From Litorivivens sp041624475 (GTDB taxonomy: Bacteria; Pseudomonadota; Gammaproteobacteria; Pseudomonadales; Spongiibacteraceae): a DNA stretch of 64,000 bases. The stretch is taken from NCBI RefSeq assembly GCF_041624475.1, contig NZ_JBFJUX010000005.1:1-64000 (forward strand), read 5' to 3'. The position numbers and the translations under genes were made by a program. This document shows positions 33,956-42,710 of this stretch, piece by piece. The notes below the pieces were generated by a model. The model saw nothing but the letters and a program-made list of their open reading frames with translations. It ran no database searches and was not told the origin of the DNA. Position 1 is the stretch's first letter, and each line of letters starts with the position of its first letter.

Positions 33956-35173
33956 CTATTTCAGTTCCGAGGACGACTTGCCCAGCACCTGACGCGCCAC
34001 GATCAACTGCTGAATTTGCTGGGTGCCCTCGTAGATGTCGATGATTTTGGAATCCCGCGCCAGCTTTTCCAGTAGCTCGGTTTTGCTGTAGCCCAGTTGC
34101 CCGCATATCTCGACGCACTTCAGGGTTACGGTGTTAACCATGCGCCCGGCCTTGGCCTTGCACATGGAGGCATTTTTGGAATTGGGTAATTTGTTGTCCG
34201 CCATCCACGCGGCTTTCAGCACCAGCAACCGCGCTGCCTCATATTCGGCTTCCAGGTCGTACAGGTCATTTTCCAGCGCGCTGAGCCGAGCATATTCGCG
34301 ATTGTAACCGAGCTCTACGCCGCGCTCGCGCAGCAGCGCCTCAGTGATATCCAGTGCCGCTCGCGCCGTACCGATACCCTGAGCAGCCACCGCCGGGCGG
34401 GTATTGTCGAAGGTCTGCATCACGCCACCGAAGGCCTTCTTGCGCGCCTCGGCGGTTTTGGCAATCTCCGGATCACCCAGCAGATTGGTGCGAGGCACCC
34501 GGCAGTTGTCAAATACGATCTGTGCGGTATCCGACGCGCGCATACCCAGTTTGTGCTCGATCCGGGTCACGGTCATGCCCGGCGTGCCCTTGGGCACCAG
34601 AAAAGATTTTATCGCCGCCTTGCCCAGCTCCGGATCCAGTGAGGCCCATACCACCACCTGTTTGCAGCGATAGCCGTCGGTAACAAAGATTTTCTCTCCG
34701 TTAATCACCCATTCGTCACCATCCAGCGTGGCAGTGGTGCGAATAGCTGCGGAGTCGGAGCCACAACCGGGTTCGGTAATGGCCATGGCGGCATACAGTT
34801 CACCCCATTGCTGTTTTTGCTCAGGCGTGGCGACCGCCTCAACCGCTGCATTGCCCAGACCAATGGCCGGCATGGCGAGGAACAGAGCCGGATCACCCCA
34901 GCACAGCTCGGCAGCACCGACGACCGTACCCAGATTGGTACCATTGCGGACCTCCGTCTGCGGCGCATCACCGTTTTCTTCGGCACTGTTTTTCGCGCTG
35001 CGCTGTTTGCGCCCGGCTGCCAGCAATTCGGACAGTGGCCCCAATTCCTCAGGCAATTCTTTGGGCTCCAGATCGTCGTATTTGCGCGACAGCGGGCGCA
35101 AACCGTCATTGGAGAACTTTCGCAGCAGGGTTTGCAGATCCTGTAGATGTTTCGGTAACTCGAGATTGATCAT
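33956..35173 (-). CDS. acyl-CoA dehydrogenase, probable catalytic subunit of a heteromeric pair
   Basis: A 405-residue acyl-CoA dehydrogenase. YAAMAITEPGCGSDSAAIRT is the substrate/FAD signature, IFVTDGYRCKQ follows, and the C-terminal IIDIYEGTQQIQQ keeps the catalytic Glu of YEGT. An unusual early insertion contains the Lys/Ser/Glu-rich KQRSAKNSAEENGDAPQ. The start is the ATG at 35171-35173, overlapping the partner gene's TGA in an ATGA junction; a longer in-frame start would run far into the partner. Coupled translation and complementary active sites suggest an alpha2beta2 enzyme like those of cholesterol side-chain degradation. Confidence 0.88.
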   Translation of the reverse strand: MINLELPKHLQDLQTLLRKFSNDGLRPLSRKYDDLEPKELPEELGPLSELLAAGRKQRSAKNSAEENGDAPQTEVRNGTNLGTVVGAAELCWGDPALFLAMPAIGLGNAAVEAVATPEQKQQWGELYAAMAITEPGCGSDSAAIRTTATLDGDEWVINGEKIFVTDGYRCKQVVVWASLDPELGKAAIKSFLVPKGTPGMTVTRIEHKLGMRASDTAQIVFDNCRVPRTNLLGDPEIAKTAEARKKAFGGVMQTFDNTRPAVAAQGIGTARAALDITEALLRERGVELGYNREYARLSALENDLYDLEAEYEAARLLVLKAAWMADNKLPNSKNASMCKAKAGRMVNTVTLKCVEICGQLGYSKTELLEKLARDSKIIDIYEGTQQIQQLIVARQVLGKSSSELK

Positions 35174-36288
35174 GCCAGTACCAAACCTCCCAACAGAGGC
35201 ACCGCGCGCAGATTGCGATACCACATTTCCAGAGGGTGCTCACGGATAAAGCCGTGGCCACCAAACAATTGCACGCCGTCGGTGCCGATCTTCATGCCAT
35301 ATTTGCTGGCGTGGCGCTGCGCCAGATACGCTGCTCGCGCGCAATCCAAACCCTGCTCCAGTTGCGCTGCGGCGCGCCAATTCAGCAATTGCATGGCTTC
35401 CAGTTCGGTGGCCATATCGGCAACCATAAAGGCCACTGCCTGACGATTGGAAATTGGTTCGCCAAAGGCGACCCGTTCATTTACATAGGGCACCACGTAA
35501 TCCAACACCGCCTGACACGTGCCGGTTGCCAGTGCCGCCGCTGCAATACGACCCCGTTGCAGTAATCCGTCGATAGAAAAGTCGTTATCCAGACGTGCAC
35601 TCGCTGGCAGCGACACTTTGTCCAGTGTAATTTGAAAAAGCGGCAGCGAACGCAGCCCCATGTACTGCTCCGGCTTGAAGGAAAGACCCTCGGCATCGTT
35701 ATCAGTATCCAGTAGAAACGCAGCGACCCCGTCATCAAGCAATGCGGTGACAACAATAAAACGGGCGTCGGCACCAAATGCCACCATGGACTTTGCGCCG
35801 TGCAGCACATAGCCGTCACCGGCTTTCGTTGCGGTGGTTGCCGGCGCATGCGGATCGGTGGCGATACCCGGCTCATGCACTGCCAGGGCCGCCGGCACAA
35901 AGGCGCTGCCATTGAGCACCCGAAACACCCGCTCCTGTTGCGCGCGATTACCGTAATCGAGCAGACAGTTGATCACCGACAAAGGCGCGAGCGCTGCAAC
36001 GGCCATGGACAGATCGCCGGCGGCAAGATTTTCCATCAGCAACACATTGGATACCGGACGGCGGCCTTCGCCGGCACCACCGAGATCCTCGGGCACGGGC
36101 ATAAAACTAAACCCGAGTTCGAAAACCTGATCGAGAAAGCCTTCCGGCAGGGTCGCAGCTTCGTCGGCAGCGCGGGCTTGAGGCCCCATCACATCGGCAA
36201 CAAATCGACGCACCATATCCTGCGTCATCTGCTGGTCTTCGGTGGGCGTAAGGTCGAACAGGGCTTCGCTCATCGTAGCGTTATTCAT
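35170..36288 (-). CDS. acyl-CoA dehydrogenase-like protein, probable non-catalytic partner subunit
   Basis: A 372-residue acyl-CoA dehydrogenase-fold protein. It keeps FMPVPEDLGGAGEGRRPVSN and the GHGFIREHPLEMWYRNLRA C-terminal helix, but the next residues are VPLLGG where active enzymes have YEGT, and the chain ends there, so the usual catalytic Glu is missing. The mid-region ALAVHEPGIATDPHAPATTA is divergent. In FadE26/27- and ChsE1/E2-type pairs one subunit likewise lacks catalytic residues but helps hold FAD. It is translated first and coupled to the catalytic gene by ATGA. Confidence 0.85.
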   Translation of the reverse strand: MNNATMSEALFDLTPTEDQQMTQDMVRRFVADVMGPQARAADEAATLPEGFLDQVFELGFSFMPVPEDLGGAGEGRRPVSNVLLMENLAAGDLSMAVAALAPLSVINCLLDYGNRAQQERVFRVLNGSAFVPAALAVHEPGIATDPHAPATTATKAGDGYVLHGAKSMVAFGADARFIVVTALLDDGVAAFLLDTDNDAEGLSFKPEQYMGLRSLPLFQITLDKVSLPASARLDNDFSIDGLLQRGRIAAAALATGTCQAVLDYVVPYVNERVAFGEPISNRQAVAFMVADMATELEAMQLLNWRAAAQLEQGLDCARAAYLAQRHASKYGMKIGTDGVQLFGGHGFIREHPLEMWYRNLRAVPLLGGLVLA

Positions 36289-36342
36289 AGCTTGTAGGTA
36301 ACCGGTTTAGTGTCGTTGTCATTTCCATCTCTTGATTTGCTC

Positions 36343-36425
36343 GCTATGGCGAGCAGAACGAAGCAATCTTTTGCTTCGTTACGTGCATCCGGAGTTTGCT
36401 TCGTCGCTCCGCTCCTCGCAATGAC
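36343..36425. repeat. REP-like palindromic repeat element
   Basis: AACGAAGCAA/TTGCTTCGTT forms a perfect 10-bp stem with a TCTT loop (36357-36380). A second arm at 36394-36425, read on the minus strand, contains CATTGCGAGGAGCGGAGCGA then CGAAGCAA, matching the GTCATTGCGAGxxGCGAAGCAATC style of dispersed repeats in many bacteria. GCTATGGCGAGCAGAACGAA (36343-36362) is a degenerate copy facing it. Located between two leftward genes. Confidence 0.6.
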
Positions 36426-36465
36426 GGTGGTTTTGAATAGTCACGCGGCATGCTGGCGACGAATG

Positions 36466-38811
36466 CTAAAACTTCACGCCAAACTCCAACTGATAGTCGG
36501 TGGTTGGTACCCGGCCACCAAAGTGCGAACCGACAAAGGTCGGCACATCATTATTGCCCGCCAGCACTTCTGTGTCTGTCAGGTTGGTACCGAACAGCAT
36601 GATATGCCACTTGTCATCAAGGTCGCGAATGCCAATTCGCCCCCGGTAGGCCGTGTGCGGCGCGCGTGTGTCGACCGGATCGAGATCTACAGTGTAGTAA
36701 GTCAGGTCGTTGTAAGCGGCGGTCAAAGCCCAGTGCAGACGAACGGGCCAGTCGAACAGTGCTGCGTCGTAGCCTACCGTGAACGTGGCATTTTTGCGGG
36801 GTGCGTATTGCAGTGATCGACCGGAAAGATCACATACGGTCTCCGAGTCCTCGGCGAGGCAGGGGCCCGTTGGAAAACTCTCGTAGACCGCATCTATATA
36901 CGCGCCAGTCAGGCTGAACAGGATATTCCATGGCGTCAGCAACATCGCATCAAACTCAACGCCCTTTACTTTAGCTGTCGCGGCATTAGTCACGACAAAA
37001 CTGACGCCATCGTAGGCCGTCACTTGCAAGTCTTCAAAATCTGTCAAAAAGGCCGAAATATTGAAGCGCGCCGCGCCGGATAAAAATTGTGATTTAAACC
37101 CCGTTTCATATGTAGTCGAGGACTCTTCCTCGAATTCCAGACGGTCGGGATCAAAGGACTGGGCGTTGTATCCGCCGGATTTGAATGCCTTGGCCACCGT
37201 CACGTAGCTCATCACGTCTTCGTTCCAGTCGTAGGCAAGCGATAGTTTCGGGCTGACATTACTTTCGTCTCGCGAGCGATTGGTTTGAAACTGCTGATTG
37301 CCGGGTTGAATAACGGGAAAAGCAACTGCTCCAAGCGGGTTGCTTAGTGTCGCCTCGCCTTCACCACCGGTGCGCTCATTGGTGAGTGCATGGGTATAGT
37401 CCAACTGCTTTTCTTCTTCAGTCACACGCAGGCCTAACGTCAGAGCCAGATGTTCTGTAGCGTGCCACGTGGCTTGACCAAATAAGGCATAGCTAGTGGC
37501 GAGCTGATCGAGTTCCGAATTACTGGTTTCAAGAGGCGGGGTACCTTCTGCATCCTGGCGAAACTTGGCTTGCTGTCCCGCCAGCCTGCCGGCATCTTCG
37601 TCCTCGTAGGCTCCGGGGTTGCCATCAGCCTCGGCATTGCCGGTAATAAAAGCCATCTCCGACAACTCGAGAAATGAGGTCAAATCGTAATTAGCCAAAA
37701 CATCGCTTTCGAAATAATACAGGCCGGCTACAAACTCAAAGCGCCCCGGAGGAGAGGTAATCCTGAGTTCTTGACTGATCTGGCGGTAATCCTCGTTATT
37801 ATCCAAAGTTAAGAAAGGTATGGGAGAGAAGTCCGCGTCGAAAAATACCTCTTCCTTTAATTCGGCCACATTGGTGATATTGGTCAGGATATAGCCGCCC
37901 CAGATATTCCAGTTCACCGTCAGAGTCGCATCCCAGGTTTCGCGATCCACATAGCCTTCTGCATCCTGATGTGTCTGATCGTCATAGACATCATCGCTGG
38001 TGAGCGGATCGTAGACCTGCATCGCCGCCAGATGGCGAGGGCGCGCCTTGGTTAACTGGGTACCGCTCCCCCCTTGGTCAACCGTGGCAAATGTTGCCGC
38101 AAGCTGAAAATCAAGGGTGTCACTCGGCTCCCAGCGCAGCTTTGTGCGCAGGGTCTGATTGTCGAGGTTGCGCTCCATTCGACCATCGGCGGTGGTGTTT
38201 TTAATATCGCCATCACGCTTGTCACTCAAGGCGGCGACCCGAAACGAAAATTTATCGCTCAGTCCGGGAATGGGCCCACCCATAGCTGCCCGTACGCGGA
38301 CATAATTCCGATCTGCCAGCATCAGGTCGGCTTCGCCGCCCCATTCCGGCTTGGGATTGACGGTGCGCATGTGCAAGGCGCCAGCGGTGGAGTTTTTGCC
38401 GAAGAGCGTGCCCTGCGGACCGCGCAGAACTTCCACCACATCGAGATCGAGCAAGCCATTGGAGAGGTAGCTGGGGCGGCCGTAAAACACTTCGTCCACC
38501 AGCACCGCCACCGACTGCTCAAAGCCCCGATTGTAGCCAGCGCCCAAGCCGCGCATATAAATAAAGTTGAAGGTGGGAGTTGCGAGAATCTCGAAATTTG
38601 GCGCGAAGACCGCTACGGTATTGAGATCGGTCATATTGTTTGCCTTGATATCGTCACCACCTATGGCGGTCACCGATAACGGCACGTCCTGAATATCTTC
38701 AGCACGTTTTTGAGAAGTGACGATGACCTCTTCCAATTGCGCCGACATTGCTGGCAAGACCCAAATCATCGCAGCCAGCAACAACAGCCCTCGCTGAATA
38801 ATCAACAGCAT
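36466..38811 (-). CDS. TonB-dependent outer-membrane receptor
   Basis: A 781-residue receptor. Signal peptide about 1-23 (LLLLAAMIWVLPAMSAQ), TonB box LEEVIVTSQKRAEDIQD, plug with MRGLGAGYNRGF and VVEVLRGPQGTLFGKNSTAG, and a barrel ending in EFGVKF. GAGGG lies 8 bases before the ATG. It is first in a leftward run that continues, after a REP-like repeat, into the acyl-CoA dehydrogenase pair, diiron protein, BVMO and acyl-CoA synthetase. It therefore probably imports the substrate that these enzymes degrade. It resembles the receptor at 46746 more than the one at 20568. Confidence 0.93.
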   Translation of the reverse strand: MLLIIQRGLLLLAAMIWVLPAMSAQLEEVIVTSQKRAEDIQDVPLSVTAIGGDDIKANNMTDLNTVAVFAPNFEILATPTFNFIYMRGLGAGYNRGFEQSVAVLVDEVFYGRPSYLSNGLLDLDVVEVLRGPQGTLFGKNSTAGALHMRTVNPKPEWGGEADLMLADRNYVRVRAAMGGPIPGLSDKFSFRVAALSDKRDGDIKNTTADGRMERNLDNQTLRTKLRWEPSDTLDFQLAATFATVDQGGSGTQLTKARPRHLAAMQVYDPLTSDDVYDDQTHQDAEGYVDRETWDATLTVNWNIWGGYILTNITNVAELKEEVFFDADFSPIPFLTLDNNEDYRQISQELRITSPPGRFEFVAGLYYFESDVLANYDLTSFLELSEMAFITGNAEADGNPGAYEDEDAGRLAGQQAKFRQDAEGTPPLETSNSELDQLATSYALFGQATWHATEHLALTLGLRVTEEEKQLDYTHALTNERTGGEGEATLSNPLGAVAFPVIQPGNQQFQTNRSRDESNVSPKLSLAYDWNEDVMSYVTVAKAFKSGGYNAQSFDPDRLEFEEESSTTYETGFKSQFLSGAARFNISAFLTDFEDLQVTAYDGVSFVVTNAATAKVKGVEFDAMLLTPWNILFSLTGAYIDAVYESFPTGPCLAEDSETVCDLSGRSLQYAPRKNATFTVGYDAALFDWPVRLHWALTAAYNDLTYYTVDLDPVDTRAPHTAYRGRIGIRDLDDKWHIMLFGTNLTDTEVLAGNNDVPTFVGSHFGGRVPTTDYQLEFGVKF

Positions 38812-39022
38812 CGTAGAGCCCTCTTTTTATAATTTATTATCAGCCGCATTGCGGCAGGGTTTTACACTGCTTGGTATAAACATACATCAATCGGACTGGT
38901 AATGTCTCCTTTTAGACCATCCTGCCTGTGAGCAGATCGCTGGAAATACCGCCCTCGCGCCGATATTATCGAGCGAACTTTTCTCGATACATCACCATAA
39001 AACCAGAACAGGCTGTTCCCCG

Positions 39023-39709
39023 GTGCCTCATCTACGGATTTTTTTGCTTCTTGTACTAGCGGTCAGTCTGGTTGCTAACGCTGTTCTATGGGGGCAGATG
39101 CGCGATGCCCGCGACGCCCTGGGTGGGCTGAAACCGCATACCATTGATATTCGCTTTAGCCAGTTCATGGGCATTCACCATCAACAGGCCATTGCCCTGT
39201 CGCAATTAATGCTGGATGGGCAGCCAACCGGACTGGCGGGTATCGCCCGAAAAATCACTGGCACCCAATTTCGGGAGCTGGGGGAGATACACGGCTGGCT
39301 TAAGTTGTGGGGGCGCCCCCTGCAACCTGACCGGGATGACATGACCTGGATGCTGCTCGGCCAACAACCTTATGACGCGGAGTTGCTACAGTATCTGATT
39401 GATTGCGGCAATGCCCCCGAGGGAATGCCGGGGCTGGCGACACAGGACCAGCTTCAGCAATTGCGCCAGTTACCGGGCGGACTGGAGCGGGATCGCCTGT
39501 TTTTGCGCCTGATGCTGGCCCACCACGAGGGTGGATTGCCCATGGCGCGTTTCGCGGCGCGTGAAGCGCACCTGGCGCCCGTTCGGCGGCTGGCTGGGCA
39601 AGTCGTGCTGGAGCAATCCCGCGAAATCCAGCAATTGCGTAGCATTCTTGCTCTGTCGGAGCATAAAGCGGTAGCGCCCGATACGGGCGAAAGTCTTAGC
39701 GGTGGATAA
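39023..39709 (+). CDS. DUF305 family protein (membrane-anchored, metal-binding-like)
   Basis: About 228 residues. One N-terminal hydrophobic helix (FLLLVLAVSLVANAVLWG, 7-24) would anchor or export it. Two Met/His-rich motifs mark DUF305: FSQFMGIHHQQAIALSQLM near 46-64 and LMLAHHEGGLPMARFA near 163-178. The fold is a helical pair in which HH and Met residues may bind copper or iron, as suggested for CopM-like relatives. The start is GTG (39023). It is followed after 5 bases by the LVIVD gene, and the two are surely co-transcribed. Confidence 0.85.
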   Translation: MPHLRIFLLLVLAVSLVANAVLWGQMRDARDALGGLKPHTIDIRFSQFMGIHHQQAIALSQLMLDGQPTGLAGIARKITGTQFRELGEIHGWLKLWGRPLQPDRDDMTWMLLGQQPYDAELLQYLIDCGNAPEGMPGLATQDQLQQLRQLPGGLERDRLFLRLMLAHHEGGLPMARFAAREAHLAPVRRLAGQVVLEQSREIQQLRSILALSEHKAVAPDTGESLSGG

Positions 39710-39714
39710 ATACC

Positions 39715-41151
39715 ATGAGTAAAACAATGAAATTTCTGCAGGTGTCCGGAGTGTTGGCCAGCCTCACGCTGGTTATAACAGGCTGCAATTCCGGCAGCTC
39801 AAGCGGTTCACCGGCGGTGATTGACTCGCCGCAATCACGCCTGGCAAATTGCGGACCCGGGTCGCGGCCTGAGAGCGGCATGCAGGGCCGGGTTTCTCAA
39901 GAGGACCACGATACCGGACGGGCCGCTGCCGGCTTTACCTGCAATACGGAACTGGTGGGAAAGCATATCGAGGCCAATACCATTGGCACCGTGGGCGGAT
40001 TTAAAGTGGAGCGCTATATCGACAGTGCCGGTAACGAGTGCGCCTTCTATGACAGCACCCTGCTTTTTCCCAGCAATGTTCTGGACCTGAACGCTGGTGT
40101 CAACGTGCTGGATATGAGTGATCCCACCAATCCTACACTGGTCAATCGCCTGGTGACCCCCGCTATGGACTCTCCCCACGAGTCGATGGTGGTTGCGCAG
40201 GACGCCGGTATTCTGGCGGCGGTTCTTGGCAACCCCACGTTTTATCCGGGTATCGTCGACGTCTACGATATTTCCGACAATTGCCTGGAGCCCGCGTTGC
40301 AGGCCTCGGCGCCGGTAGGTTTTCTGGGGCACGAAAGCGGAATATCGCCAGACGGCAAAACCTTCTACTCCGCCTCACCCGGCACGCCGACGCTGACAGC
40401 AGTTGATATCTCCACTCCGTTTGCACCGGCGCCGATCTGGTTCGGCGACTACACCTCCCACGGCTTATCGATCAGTAATGACGGCAATCGAGCCTACCTG
40501 TCCTCAGGCAACGGTAAGGGAGTGCTGATTCTGGATGTATCTGAAATTCAGTCGCGCCAACCCAACCCGCAGGTGCGAGAAATTGCCTCAATCACCTGGC
40601 CCAACCAGAGCATTCCGCAGAATGCCATTCCCTTCACCCGCAACGGCAAGCCCTACTTGCTGGAGATCGATGAATACTCCACCGACAATCCCGGTGAGGA
40701 CAGTTCGGTAGCCTCGCATGGAGAGTTTGTCGGGGCAGGCCGTATCATCGACATCAGCGATGAAACCAAACCCAGAATTGTGTCGGATCTGCGCCTTGAG
40801 GTGCATGAGCCGGAAAATCGCGAAGCGATCAAGGACGATCCGGGCGCATCCAATATTACCGGTGGCTATGCCGGTCACTACTGTGACATTCCCACCCGGG
40901 TAGACCCGGATATTGCGGCCTGCAGTATGATTCTGTCCGGCCTGCGGATTTTTGATATCCGTGACCCGGAAAATCCGCGTGAAGTGGCCTACTTTAACGC
41001 ACCGGTTCTACCGCGCATTATTACCCAGCCAGCGCCGGCAAGTAACTGGGCCATGTCCAAACCGGCCTTTGCCCCCGAGCGCAAGGAAATCTGGTACACC
41101 GATGGCTACAGTGGCTTTTACGTGGTGCGCGTAACTAACGACGTTTGGTAG
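39715..41151 (+). CDS. LVIVD-repeat lipoprotein
   Basis: A 478-residue predicted lipoprotein with lipobox LVITGC (Cys24) and a Ser/Gly linker. The rest is a beta-propeller of LVIVD-type repeats, e.g. GVNVLDMSDPTNPTLVNRL near 121, TAVDISTPFAPAP near 228, VLILDVSEIQ near 268, RIIDISDETKPRIVSDL near 343 and LRIFDIRDPENPREVAYF near 409. It probably stands in the periplasm or on the cell surface. It pairs with a DUF305 protein, a linkage seen in other bacteria, but the role (ligand scaffold or enzyme) is unknown. Confidence 0.85.
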   Translation: MSKTMKFLQVSGVLASLTLVITGCNSGSSSGSPAVIDSPQSRLANCGPGSRPESGMQGRVSQEDHDTGRAAAGFTCNTELVGKHIEANTIGTVGGFKVERYIDSAGNECAFYDSTLLFPSNVLDLNAGVNVLDMSDPTNPTLVNRLVTPAMDSPHESMVVAQDAGILAAVLGNPTFYPGIVDVYDISDNCLEPALQASAPVGFLGHESGISPDGKTFYSASPGTPTLTAVDISTPFAPAPIWFGDYTSHGLSISNDGNRAYLSSGNGKGVLILDVSEIQSRQPNPQVREIASITWPNQSIPQNAIPFTRNGKPYLLEIDEYSTDNPGEDSSVASHGEFVGAGRIIDISDETKPRIVSDLRLEVHEPENREAIKDDPGASNITGGYAGHYCDIPTRVDPDIAACSMILSGLRIFDIRDPENPREVAYFNAPVLPRIITQPAPASNWAMSKPAFAPERKEIWYTDGYSGFYVVRVTNDVW

Positions 41152-41528
41152 CGCGCTTCAGACTTGCTGGCCAGTGGTGATACTGGGTGTCGCCACCAGC
41201 CAGCGTTGTAAATCCCTATTCCTACACCCCGCCGATTTACGCTGCCGTTAACAGTCACTCGACCCCGCCTGAAAGGTAGAGTTTGCCGGTAAAACAATCA
41301 GCCGCTCTGCGATCAACTGTCACCGCGTGGCGTGAATCCACACCCAATATTCTCCCCCCATACCACCGATTTTTATTTGCGATCTAAATCAGGGAGATGG
41401 CACACATCGCACTCAGCTTAGCAGCCCTGTCGCTTCAACCCTTGCCGACTCGCTCGAAGTCTGCGCCTTCACCAAGGTATAGTTCACTAGAACTTACCAA
41501 CCACCGCCTCGGTTTAAAGGAAGGGCTC
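41152..41528. other. intergenic region, mostly without recognisable elements
   Basis: Between the LVIVD gene and the luciferase-like gene. It holds the imperfect hairpin at 41166-41204. An ATG at 41397 is in frame with the downstream gene, but the extra 44 residues are low-complexity and lack a family match, and the better ribosome site is at 41529. The rest shows nothing I can name; a promoter for the downstream gene is expected here. Confidence 0.45.
41166..41204 (+). terminator. imperfect hairpin downstream of the LVIVD gene
   Basis: GCTGGCCAGTGGTGA (41166-41180) pairs with TCGCCACCAGCCAGC (41190-41204) with two mismatches and one G-U, loop 9. No T-tract follows, so a factor-independent stop is uncertain. 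Confidence 0.3.
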
Positions 41529-42539
41529 ATGGAACTAGTGATGATTTTCGATATGCGTGCGCCGGATTTTGGTGCAGCGCGAGAGCAGCTTTTTTCAGCA
41601 GCCGTCGATATGGCTGAATGGGCCGACAGTGTTGGGTTTGACGTGATTGGTCTGGGGGAACATCACAGCGCAGACGATGGCTATAATCCTTCGCCCCTGA
41701 TTCTGGCTTCCGCCATGGCCACCCGCACGCAGGAGATTCGTTTGCGCACCGCCGTTCTTCTGGCCCCCTGCTACGACCCGATCCGACTGGCTGAGGACGT
41801 TGCTATCCTTCAGATTCTGAGCAAAGGCCGTTTCGAACTGGGGCTTGGCTTTGCTTATCGCAGCGTAGAATTTGCGATGTACGGCAAGGAGCTGAAAGAC
41901 CGCTTCGCGATTGGCACTACAGTAGGCAAGTTGCTTAAACGTGCGCTTCAGGGGGAATCACTGGAATTTGATGGGCGCCCTTGCAGGATTTCTCCCGTGC
42001 CGACAAAGCCAGTCCCCATCCTCTATGGCGGGGTCGCCCCCAAAGTAGCCCGCGCTGCAGCGAGGGAGGCGGATGGTTTTCTTGTGCCCCTGTTCAAGGA
42101 AAAGATTTGGCAGCCCTATCGCGACGAATGCCTCAAGCTTGGCAAGACCGACCCCGGCGAGTATCCGAAGCAGGCCCCTACCCTGCTCTGGATATCGGAA
42201 GACCCGGACCGCGAGTGGGAGTGGCTGGCGCCCCATATTCTTCACGTTCTGGACTCATACGCCAGCTGGACTGCAGAGGCCTATGGCCGCCCCAAGGGAC
42301 CCTATGCCGGCGGAATGACGCCCGACACCGTCAGACAAAGCGGTGCCTATCAGGTACTCACGCCGGATCAGGCAATTGACATGATCCACGAGCTTGGCGA
42401 TAACAGCAGTCTTTATCTGACGCCCTTGTTTGGTGGTGCAGACCCCGAACGCGGCTGGAAGATGCTCAAGCTGTTTGAGGAGAAGGTTTTGCCCCATGTG
42501 CCCAGAGGCATTATTCCACGCTGGGGAGTAGCAAACTGA
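41529..42539 (+). CDS. luciferase-like (LLM class) flavin-dependent oxidoreductase
   Basis: A 336-residue luciferase-like protein beginning MELVMIFDMRAPDFG at the ATG at 41529, with AAAGGAAGGG directly before it. Family marks are SVGFDVIGLGEHHSADDGYNPSP near 34-56, IRLRTAVLLAPCYDPIRLAED near 73-93 and KGRFELGLGFAYRSVEF near 102-118. The EHH segment is typical of the FMN branch, so a flavin-dependent monooxygenase is likelier than an F420 enzyme. It precedes the second P450 in the same direction (171-base gap), and both may oxidise the same compound class. Third such gene in the window. Confidence 0.88.
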   Translation: MELVMIFDMRAPDFGAAREQLFSAAVDMAEWADSVGFDVIGLGEHHSADDGYNPSPLILASAMATRTQEIRLRTAVLLAPCYDPIRLAEDVAILQILSKGRFELGLGFAYRSVEFAMYGKELKDRFAIGTTVGKLLKRALQGESLEFDGRPCRISPVPTKPVPILYGGVAPKVARAAAREADGFLVPLFKEKIWQPYRDECLKLGKTDPGEYPKQAPTLLWISEDPDREWEWLAPHILHVLDSYASWTAEAYGRPKGPYAGGMTPDTVRQSGAYQVLTPDQAIDMIHELGDNSSLYLTPLFGGADPERGWKMLKLFEEKVLPHVPRGIIPRWGVAN

Positions 42540-42710
42540 AATACATGCTGTAAATAAAAGCGGGAATGCGATAAGGCTTCTTGAACCAGAAAATTCCGAC
42601 CTGATCGACTCAACGCGCATAATCACAAGAATTTAGGCGTTGTTAACAAACCCAGCTCTCGGGCGGAGTTAGCCTCTGTGTCGACATTACCCTGTAACCG
42701 GAGTCCATAA

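Noticed and set aside
41397..41528. N-terminal extension of the luciferase-like gene
   Set aside because: The extra 44 residues lack family similarity, and the ATG at 41529 has AAAGGAAGGG directly upstream.
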